This document shows, piece by piece, positions 45,216 to 54,847 of a stretch of DNA of 64,000 bases (its first letter is position 1; each line of letters opens with the position of its first letter). The notes beneath the pieces are model-generated. The model worked only from the letters and a program-made list of their open reading frames with translations, was not told the origin of the DNA and made no database searches. The position numbers and the translations under genes were made by a program. Origin of the DNA: GCA-2770975 sp050248915 (GTDB lineage Bacteria; Cyanobacteriota; Sericytochromatia; UBA7694); assembly GCA_050248915.1 (NCBI GenBank), contig JBFWRL010000003.1:1-64000 (forward strand), given 5' to 3'.

Positions 45216-47329
45216 GCGCTCAAGAGCCTTCACCCCCCGATGAAATGGAAGAATTATTGCAGACGATTACTGCCGATTATCAATTGAGTTCGGAGCAGCT
45301 CAGCACCCCTGGCCGCCAGCATTACGCCCTATTGGAACATTTAGCCGCAGGTGAAATGGGTCACATTGATCTGGTCAAAGAGAGTACCTTGCAGCGCAAA
45401 GTGGCGATGAAAAGGGTGCGTCAACACGAAAAACCCGACCGGATTCGGCGTTTTTTATTGGAGGCGCAGATCACGGCCCAGCTCGATCACCCCAATATTG
45501 TGCCTGTTTACAGCCTTGAAAATACCCAGGCAGGACTGGCATATACCATGAAAAGGGTTCAAGGACAGACCTTTCGCGAATTAATTGATGCCGCCCAAAC
45601 CGCACCAGATTACCCCACTTTAATGAGTTTGCCCCAACGTCTGGAGATCTTTTTGGCTGTCTGTAATGCCTTGGAGTATGCCCACAGCCAAGGGGTGGTT
45701 CACCGTGAATTGGAGCCCAATAATTTAATGTTGGGGCATTTTAACGAAGTATATGTAATGGACTGGGGCCTGGCACGGGTTTTGCCCAACTCACCGCTGG
45801 AGGTGTGTATTCCCCCTGAATTGCTTCCAGAGGCCGAAAGTGATAACCCCCTCCAAGGCAATTTGGGTTATTATTCACCAGAACAGGCCGCGGGAGAATG
45901 GAATCAATTGGATTTGGCCAGTGATCTCTATGTGCTTGGCCTAATTCTCTATGAGTGGGTCTGTCTGCAACCGGCCCGCAGGGGCGCGTCTTATGTGGCC
46001 TTGCTGGAGCAGGCCAAAAAAGGGGAGATCCCTCCCCCGACATTGCCTGGTCCGCAAAAGCTTCCCAGTGAACTCAAGGCGATTTTACACAAAGCCACAG
46101 CCCGGCATCCTAAGCAGCGCTATGCCAGTGCAGCCGACCTGGCCGACGATCTGCGCCGCTATCTCAAAGGTGAAAGTGTCTCCGCCCAAAAAGATACCCT
46201 GCTTCAGAGCGCCAGTCGCCTCTTGGTTCGGCACCAGTGGTTGGCGCTCAGTTCGGTTCTGAGCATGGTGTTGATCTGTGCATTGCTCGGGCTCTGGAGT
46301 CTCTGGAGCCAACAGCGCGAATTGGCCCGTTTGCGCGCCCGTGAACAGGCCCTCAATCACTATTTGGGGGCCGTTTATGCCCAAAGCCGTTTGATGAATC
46401 GCCAATTTCTCAAAGCCGAAATGCAGCTTGAAGCCCTGTCTGCGGTGGCGGTCTCCCATTTGACCCAGCAGAACCCCAAACGGGATCGCTATTTTTTGCA
46501 TCAAAACTTTCATCCCCCGACCAGCGTCAAGTCCAAACAATACCACAGCCAGGTCAGCGTCGATTGGCCCCTTTCGGTGAAAACCTGGTCTGTGCCTGAA
46601 GCAGCCTTGGCCAAACAATTGGGCGAACTTTCCCCTTTGCGCCATTTTCAAAAGCGAATCCTGCTCGAAAGCAAAACCACCGAAACGCTCAGCCCTGCGC
46701 AACAAGAGAACCTAATAGCCCAAATTGGCACCCCCGTGACCTATGCCACTTTGGTGCTCAAACAAGGAGCGGGGGCCTGGTTGCCAGGGGGAGATTTTGA
46801 AAGTACGACTTATGACCCGGTCATTCGCCCTTTTTATAAATTTGGGGCCCACCAACACGCCCGGCGTTGGGGCAATCCGTATATTGACGTCAGTGGGGCT
46901 GGATTGCTCTTAATTGCTGCCACAGGTCTCTTTGATCACTTGAACCAGTTTTTGGGCACTGCCAGCTTGGACGTTAAATTTGACACCATCATTCAGACCA
47001 TGTTGGCACTGCCACCTGCTTTGCGCACCTTAAAAGCGGGCTATTTATTGGACGAACAGGGCCGGATTGCCATTCGCTCGAACCAAAAAGGCCAGCAATT
47101 TTCAGCCACCATTCATCCCGATCTCAAATTGCCCCCTTATCCTTACCCCACTGTGGTCAAAGCAATTCAAGCCCAAAAATCGGGCCATCAGATTTTGCCT
47201 GGCCCGCAGCCGCTTTTGGTGGTCTATTACCGCATCCCCGCTTTGGGTTGGTATTATTTGGTCGAAAGCGATTTGGAAAAGGCCTTGTCAGCGGCAGACA
47301 GCATCGCTCACGCCCAGAAAGCGCAATGA
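45212..47329 (+). CDS. Predicted pseudokinase with Cache-like sensor
   Basis: 705 residues, same architecture as the gene upstream and clearly its paralogue: kinase-like domain, membrane helix (about 336-356), outer domain with DPVIRPFYKF and NPYIDVSGAGLLLI. The catalytic loop reads HRELEPNN (164-171) instead of HRDLKPxN, so both the catalytic Asp and the Lys are Glu. The glycine loop is degraded (AAGEMGHI). The ATP lysine (VAMK, 67) and DWG (184-186) are kept. It is probably catalytically weak or dead and acts as a partner or regulator of the active kinase, with which it is translationally coupled. Confidence 0.85.
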   Translation: MSAQEPSPPDEMEELLQTITADYQLSSEQLSTPGRQHYALLEHLAAGEMGHIDLVKESTLQRKVAMKRVRQHEKPDRIRRFLLEAQITAQLDHPNIVPVYSLENTQAGLAYTMKRVQGQTFRELIDAAQTAPDYPTLMSLPQRLEIFLAVCNALEYAHSQGVVHRELEPNNLMLGHFNEVYVMDWGLARVLPNSPLEVCIPPELLPEAESDNPLQGNLGYYSPEQAAGEWNQLDLASDLYVLGLILYEWVCLQPARRGASYVALLEQAKKGEIPPPTLPGPQKLPSELKAILHKATARHPKQRYASAADLADDLRRYLKGESVSAQKDTLLQSASRLLVRHQWLALSSVLSMVLICALLGLWSLWSQQRELARLRAREQALNHYLGAVYAQSRLMNRQFLKAEMQLEALSAVAVSHLTQQNPKRDRYFLHQNFHPPTSVKSKQYHSQVSVDWPLSVKTWSVPEAALAKQLGELSPLRHFQKRILLESKTTETLSPAQQENLIAQIGTPVTYATLVLKQGAGAWLPGGDFESTTYDPVIRPFYKFGAHQHARRWGNPYIDVSGAGLLLIAATGLFDHLNQFLGTASLDVKFDTIIQTMLALPPALRTLKAGYLLDEQGRIAIRSNQKGQQFSATIHPDLKLPPYPYPTVVKAIQAQKSGHQILPGPQPLLVVYYRIPALGWYYLVESDLEKALSAADSIAHAQKAQ

Positions 47330-47517
47330 CCCCTGTGAAACAAGTGAATAAAATTGATTTAAATAATTTTTTGCTTATTACAATCGTTTCAGATCTTTAA
47401 GTTGCTAAAATAGGGCTACTCAATGTGAGGGAGATTTGGTGAGAGAGATAGCGACACATAACACGCCCTATTTTTTTCCAAACACCAGACCAACAATATA
47501 AACACCAGGATAAAATA

Positions 47518-49428
47518 GTGAATAAAAAACCATTTTCAAGTCATTTTCGCTATCATTTTGACAATTTAATGTCCAAAGGGACAGCAGCTATGATTGGTTT
47601 GCTATTTGCATTCACAGCTGCTGTTTTATTCGTGATAGCTACTGCGCTTATCAACTCTCCAGTCGTTCCAATTGAAAACAATCAACCGATGGGACTGGGC
47701 AAAGCCCTTTATATCATTTTGTTGCGCACCCTCGATCCGGGCACCATGGCAGGAGACGTAGGGCCCTGGCCATTTTTGTTTACCATGTTGGGCGTCACGC
47801 TCTTTGGTCTCTTTGTCGTCAGTATCTTAATTGGTTTGATCACCAGTGGGATTGAGAGCAAATTGGACGAATTGCGCAAAGGTCGCTCAAGTGTGATTGA
47901 AAGCAATCACACAGTGATTTTAGGTTGGTCTTCTCAGGTGTTCACCATTATCTCAGAATTGATGGTCGCCAATGAAAATGTTAAAAAGCCGGTGATTGCC
48001 ATTTTGGCAGAAAAAGACAAAGTGGAAATGGAAGACGAAATCCGTGACCGTTTGGGGGGAACAGGCAATACCCGCGTGATCTGCCGCAGCGGCAACCCGA
48101 TTGAAATGGGCGATTTACAGATCGTCAATCCCCAAGAGGCCCGCTCAATTGTGATTTTGGCCCCCGAAGAGACCCAAGACCCCGATGCCCACGTGATTAA
48201 AACCATTCTGGCGCTAACCAACCACCCCGAGCGCAAACCCGAACCCTACCACATTGTCGCCGAAATTCATGCCCCGCAAAACCTGGATGTGGCCAAAATG
48301 GTGGGGGGCGACGAGGTTGAACTGGTTTTGGGCGAAGATCTCATTGCCCGCATCTCTGTCCAGACTTGCCGCCAATCAGGTCTATCGGTGGTCTATACCG
48401 AATTATTGGATTTTGATGGCGACGAAATTTACTTTCAAGCTGAACCCGGTTTGGTCGGCAAAACCTTTGCAGAAGCTATCATGTCTTACGAAGAGTCGGC
48501 TCTGATGGGCCTGCGCAAAGCCAATGGCGAGATTGTGATCAATCCCCCGATTGAAAGCCTGATCGCCGCCGGAGATAAGGTCATTGCCATTGCCCGCGAC
48601 GATGATGCGGTGGTTTTGTCCAAGCACAGTGATCAGCAGATCGATGAAAAAGCCATCCAATTGCGCACGCCTGAGGCCAAGGTCCCCGAAAAAACCCTGA
48701 TTCTGGGCTGGAATCAGCGGGGCTTTATCATGATGTCGGAACTCGACCAATATGTTAGCCCACAATCAGAATTGATCATTGTGGCCGATGTGGAAGCCTC
48801 TGTTGAATTGGCGATTCGGGCCAGTGGCGAAAAAATGTTTAACCAAAGCCTGAGTTTTACCCAGGCAGATACCACCGATCGCCAAGTCCTGGAAAGCTTG
48901 GATTTGCAGAGCTTTGCGCATATTATCACGCTGAGTTATTCCGACACCCTAGAGATTCAAGCCGCAGACGCCAAAACCCTGGTGACCCTGCTGCACCTCA
49001 GAGATATCTCCGAAAAAAGCCAGGTCAGCTTTTCGATTGTGAGTGAGATGTTGGATTCGCGCAACCGCGAGTTGGCAGCAGTAACCCAGGCCGACGATTT
49101 TATTGTCAGCGATAAATTGATCAGTTTGATGCTCTCTCAGCTCTCAGAAAACAAAGAGCTGGGCCGGGTCTTTGACGATCTCTTTCAATCCGAGGGCTCC
49201 GAAATCTATCTCAAACCGATCGATGAATATATCCGCCTGGATCAGCCCGTCAATTTTTATACCCTGCTCAAAGCGGCCAGTATGCGCGGCGAGTTGGCCA
49301 TTGGTTATCGCCTACAGGCCCATGCCCAAGATCGGGAAAAGGGCTTTGGGGTTAAGGTCAATCCGAAAAAATCTGAGCGGATTCAATTTGGCCCCATGGA
49401 CAAATTGATCGTGCTCGCAGAGGATTAA
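47518..49428 (+). CDS. CASTOR/POLLUX-type ion channel with RCK domains
   Basis: 636 residues starting at a GTG with AGGA 8 bases upstream. Two membrane helices (about 22-45 and 85-110) enclose a pore-like loop (LLRTLDPGTMAGD). Two RCK/TrkA-N-like cytoplasmic domains follow: TVILGWSSQVFTIISEL and ERKPEPYHIVAEI in the first, TLILGWNQRGFIMMSEL in the second. The architecture is that of CASTOR/POLLUX/Sym8 channels, which pass Ca2+ or K+ across membranes. The ion and ligand here are unknown. It is monocistronic and converges with the SDR gene, overlapping it by 4 bases. Confidence 0.87.
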   Translation: MNKKPFSSHFRYHFDNLMSKGTAAMIGLLFAFTAAVLFVIATALINSPVVPIENNQPMGLGKALYIILLRTLDPGTMAGDVGPWPFLFTMLGVTLFGLFVVSILIGLITSGIESKLDELRKGRSSVIESNHTVILGWSSQVFTIISELMVANENVKKPVIAILAEKDKVEMEDEIRDRLGGTGNTRVICRSGNPIEMGDLQIVNPQEARSIVILAPEETQDPDAHVIKTILALTNHPERKPEPYHIVAEIHAPQNLDVAKMVGGDEVELVLGEDLIARISVQTCRQSGLSVVYTELLDFDGDEIYFQAEPGLVGKTFAEAIMSYEESALMGLRKANGEIVINPPIESLIAAGDKVIAIARDDDAVVLSKHSDQQIDEKAIQLRTPEAKVPEKTLILGWNQRGFIMMSELDQYVSPQSELIIVADVEASVELAIRASGEKMFNQSLSFTQADTTDRQVLESLDLQSFAHIITLSYSDTLEIQAADAKTLVTLLHLRDISEKSQVSFSIVSEMLDSRNRELAAVTQADDFIVSDKLISLMLSQLSENKELGRVFDDLFQSEGSEIYLKPIDEYIRLDQPVNFYTLLKAASMRGELAIGYRLQAHAQDREKGFGVKVNPKKSERIQFGPMDKLIVLAED

Positions 49429-50279
49429 TCTCGGGCCAAAGCGGCAAAATAATCCCTGAGTTTTTGGCTGCCCACGGCTGGAGCGATGCAATCGGTGCTG
49501 CTAACCTGGGCTGCAAAGCGCATCAGATCTCCCATACGCGGATCAATGAAGCCCGCCAAGGAAGCCATTCCGGTCATGACCGCCAGGGGCAAAGGGAGGA
49601 ATTTGGGCGTTTTGCCCAGGGCAGCAAAAGCCAATTCAAAGATCTGTTTGCGGCTGAACACCTCTGGCCCACCGAGTCCAACTTCTGCGGGTCCCTGCTC
49701 TAAATAACCCAGCAAGGCGCTGGCCAAGTCGGCCTCGTGGATCGGATTGGAGCGGCAATGCCCCCCACCGGGAAGCGGAGCAAGGCCTTTGCGCGCCAGC
49801 TCAAAGAACTCAGCCATGGCCGAGAAAAAGCCCGTTGGCCGCATCACGGTCAGAGGAATCCCGCTTTGTTTGAGCAAAGCAACCACAGCTTCGTGAGCGG
49901 CAACATAGCCATTGTCGAGGTAGGCACTTTCGGTCCAGAGTGAGACATAGACCAAGCGTTTCACGCCCGCCTGTTGGGCTTCGTTGAGCAAGTGCCGATG
50001 TGCAACCAGATCCACTTCTTTGTAATTGCGGCGTTCTTGGGCCTTCATGCCCACACTGGCCCCCAAACAGGAGACCAAGACATCAATATCTTCACAGACG
50101 CCCTTAAGACTCTCAGCCTGGGTGGCATCAGCCAAAAAGACCTGATCACCTTCTGTTTTAGGGCGACTGCGGGACAAGGTTCTGATCCAATGTCGGCTTT
50201 CTTGAGGGAGGGAGTGGGCCTGGGTCAATACTGCCTGACCGAGTTGTCCTGATGCGCCAGCCAAGAGTAAACGTGCCAT
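49425..50279 (-). CDS. NmrA/YwnB-like NAD(P)-binding SDR
   Basis: 284 residues with LLLAGASGQLGQAV at the N-terminus, an LVSCLGASVG segment, RLVYVSLW and VMRPTGFFSAM. This is an atypical SDR of the NAD(P)H-binding NmrA type; no YxxxK is evident, so it may be a sensor or a quinone-reductase-like enzyme. The substrate is unknown. Confidence 0.8.
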   Translation of the reverse strand: MARLLLAGASGQLGQAVLTQAHSLPQESRHWIRTLSRSRPKTEGDQVFLADATQAESLKGVCEDIDVLVSCLGASVGMKAQERRNYKEVDLVAHRHLLNEAQQAGVKRLVYVSLWTESAYLDNGYVAAHEAVVALLKQSGIPLTVMRPTGFFSAMAEFFELARKGLAPLPGGGHCRSNPIHEADLASALLGYLEQGPAEVGLGGPEVFSRKQIFELAFAALGKTPKFLPLPLAVMTGMASLAGFIDPRMGDLMRFAAQVSSTDCIAPAVGSQKLRDYFAALARD

Positions 50280-50294
50280 TTTATCCGGCTTCCT

Positions 50295-52166
50295 TTAATA
50301 CAATTTCAGGTCTCTGAACACATTGTCGCGGTTGCCTGCGCTGAGGTAGTCCCCTGTTTGGCGTTTGGCCAGTTTGGGATCTGTTGGCGGCCCAAACGAT
50401 GCTGTGTAGGCATACAGCGCAGGGAAGTTTTCAGCTGTCATGCGGGGGGACTGTTTAAAGGGATTGAGGGCCATCCAGTGGGAGCTGTAATCGTCTTGCA
50501 GGGCCGTGAATTTTTGAAGCTCTGCAGGAGACATCTCCACAGCCTGCACATGCTGGTTATTAAAGGCGTAGACACGCTCCCCGATTTTGGCCAGATTAAA
50601 GACATGACCGGGTTGGTGAATTGGCAAAGACAGATTTCCAGGAGCGAGGGTATCCAGCAGAATTTGAGAGAGTTTGGTAAAGCCCTCACAATCAATCAGG
50701 GCCCGGCCATCGGGCAGGCGGTCCAATGGCGGTGGGTTGCCAAAGAAGACCTTTTCAGACAACCCCACCCGTTCAGATATATGGGCCAGGGCCGACCAAG
50801 AGGTGCCTTTGCCAGGATGTTCATAATGGGCACTCAGGTAGAGACCCACAAAATTGACTTGGTCTTCTGGGGTTTTGAGCTGGGCTTTGATCGCTTTGAT
50901 GGCGTTTAAGTCGTGGGGGTTGGTGGGTTCAAAGCCATATTTACTGCGCAATTCCTGGCGGGCAAACTCCGCTTTGCGGGCCCCTTCACTCAAGTCCAAG
51001 TCTTTGAGGGTGTTTTTGCTAGGCTCTAAAATCCGCAGATTTTGGCCCTGAACCTCCACATTCCAGCCCCCGCGTTCGATTAAATCGGGATCTGAAAGGT
51101 TTTTTTCGATCTGCTTGAGATTGGCTTGAAAGGCCTCCAGATCTGCTTTGGGCAAATTTGCGGGTTCAAATTTGCGGGACATATAGGGCTGGTTTTTTTC
51201 GAATTCAAACCGGGTATTGCCAAAGCTACTGAGCGATTCGGGGCGACTGAGCTGGGTCAAAAGTTGAACCAGGCGTTGGGCATGGGGGGGATTGCCGGCC
51301 TGTTTGAGGGTTTGCAAGAGGGTTTTGACCCCTTGGGGAGATGCTTTGGCTAGGTCCAAGGCCGAGAAATTGGCGGCGTTGCCATCAGCGGCCATCCAGG
51401 TTTTGAGGGTCTTTTGGACAGCAGCCGGCAATTGAGCCAAATCCGCTTGGCTGATCCGGGTGGGCTGATTCAACATTTGCTTCCACGCCATGGCTTCTTG
51501 CAAAGCGGTTGCCAGTTGCTGCTCTGGACCTGAAGGCTGGTATTTGAGCAGGCTGTTGTGCTCAGCGGCTTTGAGCTGAAACAGCCAATTCATGTCTTCA
51601 GGGGTGGGTTCGGGTGGAGGAGATGTTTGGTAATGGGCCAATTTGCCAGTTACATCCTGGCTTTTGAGACCTTCAACTAATTTTGCCGCAGCGGCTTGTT
51701 GGGCCGCAACAATTTTGGGCACATCGATTTTTTCGGGATCGTCCAAAAATGAGAGGCTTGGTGTTGCGTTGCCTTCGGTTTGAAAATTGGGCAAAACTGG
51801 CGGCAAGAGAATGACCTGACCCACTTGGAGCACGTTGGGTGAGGGAAGTTGATTGAGCTTGGCGGCGGCCTGAACCCAACGCTGAATCGCTTGAGGACTG
51901 CTGTTTTGGGGAGACAATTTTTGTTTGGCAATTTTTTCGAGGCTCTCCCCTTTTTCGACCCGGTGGGCAACCGGGCCAAACCCCATGCCCATGCTAAAGC
52001 TGGCCAGGCCCCCAAATATCCCAAAATCCCCAGGTTGCTTCGTGTCTGATTCTTCAGGCAGACAGTCCGCCATAGGTAGCTTTGGCGGCAGTTTTGGCGG
52101 CTGAAGCTGGCCTTTGGCGGGTTCAGCGGGCAATGAAAGTGGAGTCTGTGGCTTTATACTTGTCAT
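50295..52166 (-). CDS. LysM protein with a possible C-terminal cysteine-peptidase fold
   Basis: About 623 residues from the ATG at 52166; an ATG at 52196 is the alternative. The N-terminus is Pro-rich. A LysM motif follows: HRVEKGESLEKIAKQKL ... VLQVGQVILLPP (about 70-125), which usually binds peptidoglycan. A long helical middle has no recognised family. The C-terminal about 170 residues have RALIDCEGFTKLSQILL and, later, GHVFNLAKIGERVYAFNN, a Cys...His...Asn order that fits a transglutaminase/papain-like fold. No clear signal peptide is seen. Function is inferred as wall-associated at most. Confidence 0.6.
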   Translation of the reverse strand: MTSIKPQTPLSLPAEPAKGQLQPPKLPPKLPMADCLPEESDTKQPGDFGIFGGLASFSMGMGFGPVAHRVEKGESLEKIAKQKLSPQNSSPQAIQRWVQAAAKLNQLPSPNVLQVGQVILLPPVLPNFQTEGNATPSLSFLDDPEKIDVPKIVAAQQAAAAKLVEGLKSQDVTGKLAHYQTSPPPEPTPEDMNWLFQLKAAEHNSLLKYQPSGPEQQLATALQEAMAWKQMLNQPTRISQADLAQLPAAVQKTLKTWMAADGNAANFSALDLAKASPQGVKTLLQTLKQAGNPPHAQRLVQLLTQLSRPESLSSFGNTRFEFEKNQPYMSRKFEPANLPKADLEAFQANLKQIEKNLSDPDLIERGGWNVEVQGQNLRILEPSKNTLKDLDLSEGARKAEFARQELRSKYGFEPTNPHDLNAIKAIKAQLKTPEDQVNFVGLYLSAHYEHPGKGTSWSALAHISERVGLSEKVFFGNPPPLDRLPDGRALIDCEGFTKLSQILLDTLAPGNLSLPIHQPGHVFNLAKIGERVYAFNNQHVQAVEMSPAELQKFTALQDDYSSHWMALNPFKQSPRMTAENFPALYAYTASFGPPTDPKLAKRQTGDYLSAGNRDNVFRDLKLY

Positions 52167-52209
52167 GGTCTCTGTGTTTATTGTCGAACAAAGCATTCAA
52201 AACTTGTGT

Positions 52210-53184
52210 TTAGGGCAGACTCAGATTTAGTTTGGCCAAAAGCCCCTGCAGGATTTTCTCGCTGAAAGGGTAATCCTGGGGATCACCCCCCAGCCAGCCC
52301 AGTTCAAACCTGTAATAATCTGCCCAGGCAAAGGCAAACAGCTCTCGCCATTCGGCTTCGATGGCCCTGGCTTGGTTTGAAATGCCCAAGGCCTGTGAAA
52401 AGGTTTCAAAATAGAGATCGAGATAGGTGGGAATTGCGCTTAAAGCTCTATCTTCAGAGAGACAGGCCAACAAAAAATAGGCCAAATCTTTCATGCCACA
52501 TCCCCTACCAACGTATTGAAAGTCCACGGCGGCCACTTGCAGCGGGGCAGCCGTTTGGGTTGAAAAACAGAAATTGGCGGGTTTGGCATCGCCATGAATC
52601 AGGGTTTGAAAATGGCAGGTTTTGAGCTTATCAGCAATTGTAGCTGCAGCCGCTTTGAGGGGCCCTTCGGGCAGGGTTTGCCATTCATTTGGGCGGGTGT
52701 CCAGATGCCAATAACTGCCCTCCTGCCAGAGTTCAGGAGCCACTTGGCCAAGAAACGCGGCATGAAAATGGGCCAACCAACTCACAACGGCATCCATTTC
52801 ACACGAATTTAAATGCCGTTTGCGAACGGGATACCCCGCTGGGTCAAGATCTTCTAACAGCAACCAATCTCCTTCAGCGCTGTGGCCCTGACCATAAAAC
52901 TGAGGCACTCGGCACTGGGGTCCACAATATTGGCTGTAAAGGCTGTACCAGTTGCGTTCCACTTGATAAGATCTGAGCTTACGTTGGTGGGAAAGATCTT
53001 CCGGGTCAGACATGGGCGGGGCAATCTGTTTTAATATTGCGGTGGCCCGGGGGCCGCCTTGCAGATGCAAACGCAGAATTTGACCATACCCTTTCCAAAG
53101 CATTTGCACAGCTTCTGTGCGGGCAATTTGTTTCGCTCCCGTCATTTGCAACAGGTGTGTAAGATCAAACTGAAAGATAGACAA
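52210..53184 (-). CDS. APH/ecdysteroid-kinase-like phosphotransferase
   Basis: 324 residues of the aminoglycoside-phosphotransferase/kinase-like fold. The catalytic loop is IHGDAKPANF (HGDxxxxN) and the metal site AVDFQYVGRGCGMKDLAYF (DFQ). WLLLEDLD is the hinge. Enzymes with DFQ and this loop phosphorylate small molecules such as choline-like or sterol-like substrates; the substrate cannot be deduced. It follows the disordered-protein gene after a terminator, so it is likely transcribed on its own. Confidence 0.82.
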   Translation of the reverse strand: MSIFQFDLTHLLQMTGAKQIARTEAVQMLWKGYGQILRLHLQGGPRATAILKQIAPPMSDPEDLSHQRKLRSYQVERNWYSLYSQYCGPQCRVPQFYGQGHSAEGDWLLLEDLDPAGYPVRKRHLNSCEMDAVVSWLAHFHAAFLGQVAPELWQEGSYWHLDTRPNEWQTLPEGPLKAAAATIADKLKTCHFQTLIHGDAKPANFCFSTQTAAPLQVAAVDFQYVGRGCGMKDLAYFLLACLSEDRALSAIPTYLDLYFETFSQALGISNQARAIEAEWRELFAFAWADYYRFELGWLGGDPQDYPFSEKILQGLLAKLNLSLP

Positions 53185-53208
53185 ATTCCCCCTTTTTGCT
53201 TAAGCTCG

Positions 53209-53247
53209 AAAAAGTCAGGCCCGGCCAAATTGGCCGGACCTGCTGAC
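53209..53247 (-). terminator. Rho-independent terminator
   Basis: On the minus strand a stem built on CCGGCCAA/TTGGCCGG, extended by GTCAG..AGG and CCTGAC, is followed at once by TTTTT. It closes the gene at 53272-54069. Confidence 0.85.
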
Positions 53248-53271
53248 AACCAAATGGATTGCTCTTCGGCT

Positions 53272-54069
53272 TTAGACCTCTTCGGCCTCGGAACCTTCAA
53301 ATTCGGCATTCAGGGCCTGCTGTTTCGGTTGTGGGATGGGCACAGGCCGATTATGTAAGGGAGAACTCGGCCGCTCGACAATGGGTAGTTCTGAACCCGG
53401 TACAAGTCGCGATTTGGGCTGACTTTCTTGAAGAGGTTCCACGGATTCCTGTTCCACGGTCTTGTCGACGTCCGGGTGCTGAGGCAGCGGCTTGGGCATG
53501 TTGGAGTTGGCATTTTCTGCACTGTTTTCAACTTCCGTTACCTCTTCTTCAGACTCTATGTTTTGGCTTGGGGGTTGGCTCTGTGGCTGATTCAAAGGCG
53601 CTGTGTCATTTTTTGCTTGGGGGAGGGACTCTTTTTCAAGCTGAGAGTCTTGCTCTTCATTCAGAGGAAGTGTCTGCGGGGGCAGATTGAGATTGGCTGA
53701 CAAAGGCTGCTCCTCAATTTCAACTTCTTCAATCAGATCAACTTCCACCTGGTCCAGATCTGCTGAGTTTTCTGGATTGGGTTTGGAATCCAAAGGCAGC
53801 AGACCCGTTTTGCCAAACAGTTGCGAGTTATTGATGAGCTCCTGAGGACTGATCTGGTTGATCATGGATTCCATCTGAGAGCGTGTTTCTTCTTCCAGTT
53901 CACTTTGCTTGGGGGGGGCTTTTTCGAATTTGGCACGGCGGGACTCAAATTCGCTTTGACCAATAGAAGGTTCTACCAACTTTTTAATTTCTGGTGATTT
54001 TGTCTGTGGACTGAGCTGATTTAGATTCTGAATCTGCTGTTTCACAAAAGATCCTTTGATATCGCCCAT
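53272..54069 (-). CDS. Acidic, Pro/Gln/Glu-rich disordered protein
   Basis: 265 residues. The first about 90 are helical and charged (SEFESRRAKFEKAPPKQ, ELEEETRSQMESMINQ). The remainder is low-complexity, rich in Glu, Gln, Pro and Ser, and is probably unfolded. No signal peptide, membrane helix or enzyme motif is visible. A strong terminator follows and AGGT lies 8 bases before the ATG, so the gene appears real. It may be a scaffold or secreted effector-like protein; this cannot be told. Confidence 0.6.
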   Translation of the reverse strand: MGDIKGSFVKQQIQNLNQLSPQTKSPEIKKLVEPSIGQSEFESRRAKFEKAPPKQSELEEETRSQMESMINQISPQELINNSQLFGKTGLLPLDSKPNPENSADLDQVEVDLIEEVEIEEQPLSANLNLPPQTLPLNEEQDSQLEKESLPQAKNDTAPLNQPQSQPPSQNIESEEEVTEVENSAENANSNMPKPLPQHPDVDKTVEQESVEPLQESQPKSRLVPGSELPIVERPSSPLHNRPVPIPQPKQQALNAEFEGSEAEEV

Positions 54070-54250
54070 TGTCTTCTACCTGCCTCTTGTTTCTATTTTG
54101 GTTTAAGCTGTTATTGAATATGATATCGATAATGATATTAAAACACAAAATGTTAACGGTGTAAACATTATTTTAAAAAATTATTCGCCCACTTTTTTAC
54201 CTAGTGCCATTTGTCATTGCCACAAGGAACGGTTACAGCGGGACCCGTGA

Positions 54251-54667
54251 TTAGACTGAGGATTCTGCGAAGTTTTTTAAGATGCGCATGGGCATGAAGT
54301 TTTGAAAATCTGGTGGCCAAGCTTCTGGCAAAAGCAAATCGTTTAAGCCCTCAACCCCACTGCTCTTCCAAAAAGAATCTTGGTAAAATCCCATGCTCCA
54401 AGTGGGAAAAAGCCGCGCGGGTATTTCCCCCTGATCGAGGATCAGGAGATTTTTGTGACGGCGATCGCTTTCAATCAGTTCAAAGACCATTTTGACAGTG
54501 TCTGACTCCCCTTCCAGGTATTGCATAAAATACGCTGGACGGTACATCAGCAAGCCGCTGACTTGTTTCTGTTTATTGCGCTCTCGCGCTTTAAACAAGA
54601 GGTGAATCAATTCACTGTCATTCATTTCAGAGACGGGTTGACTCAGATAAAGCAAATAGTTCAGCAT
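54251..54667 (-). CDS. BLUF-domain blue-light photoreceptor
   Basis: 138 residues, consisting almost only of a BLUF domain: LLYLSQPV with the photoactive Tyr (Y7), RNKQKQVSGLLMY with the flavin-binding Asn (31), FMQYLEG with the Gln (49) that switches hydrogen bonds, and FPTWSMGF with the conserved Trp and Met. BLUF proteins bind FAD and respond to blue light. No output domain is fused, so it must signal through another protein. It is alone between the disordered-protein gene and a divergent hydrolase gene. Confidence 0.9.
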   Translation of the reverse strand: MLNYLLYLSQPVSEMNDSELIHLLFKARERNKQKQVSGLLMYRPAYFMQYLEGESDTVKMVFELIESDRRHKNLLILDQGEIPARLFPTWSMGFYQDSFWKSSGVEGLNDLLLPEAWPPDFQNFMPMRILKNFAESSV

Positions 54668-54847
54668 GATTGATGGTACTTTCCTCAGTTGACGCTCGCC
54701 CCAATTGGTGCGGAATTAAGAAGAGTATATCATGCCTTTTTGGCAGGATAAGACTGCAACAAATTTTAAATATTAAGACATTTGCACAAGTTGAATCAAG
54801 CTCTATAATGCTGTTGACACGAATCGATTAACAAAGGAAATCACCCC

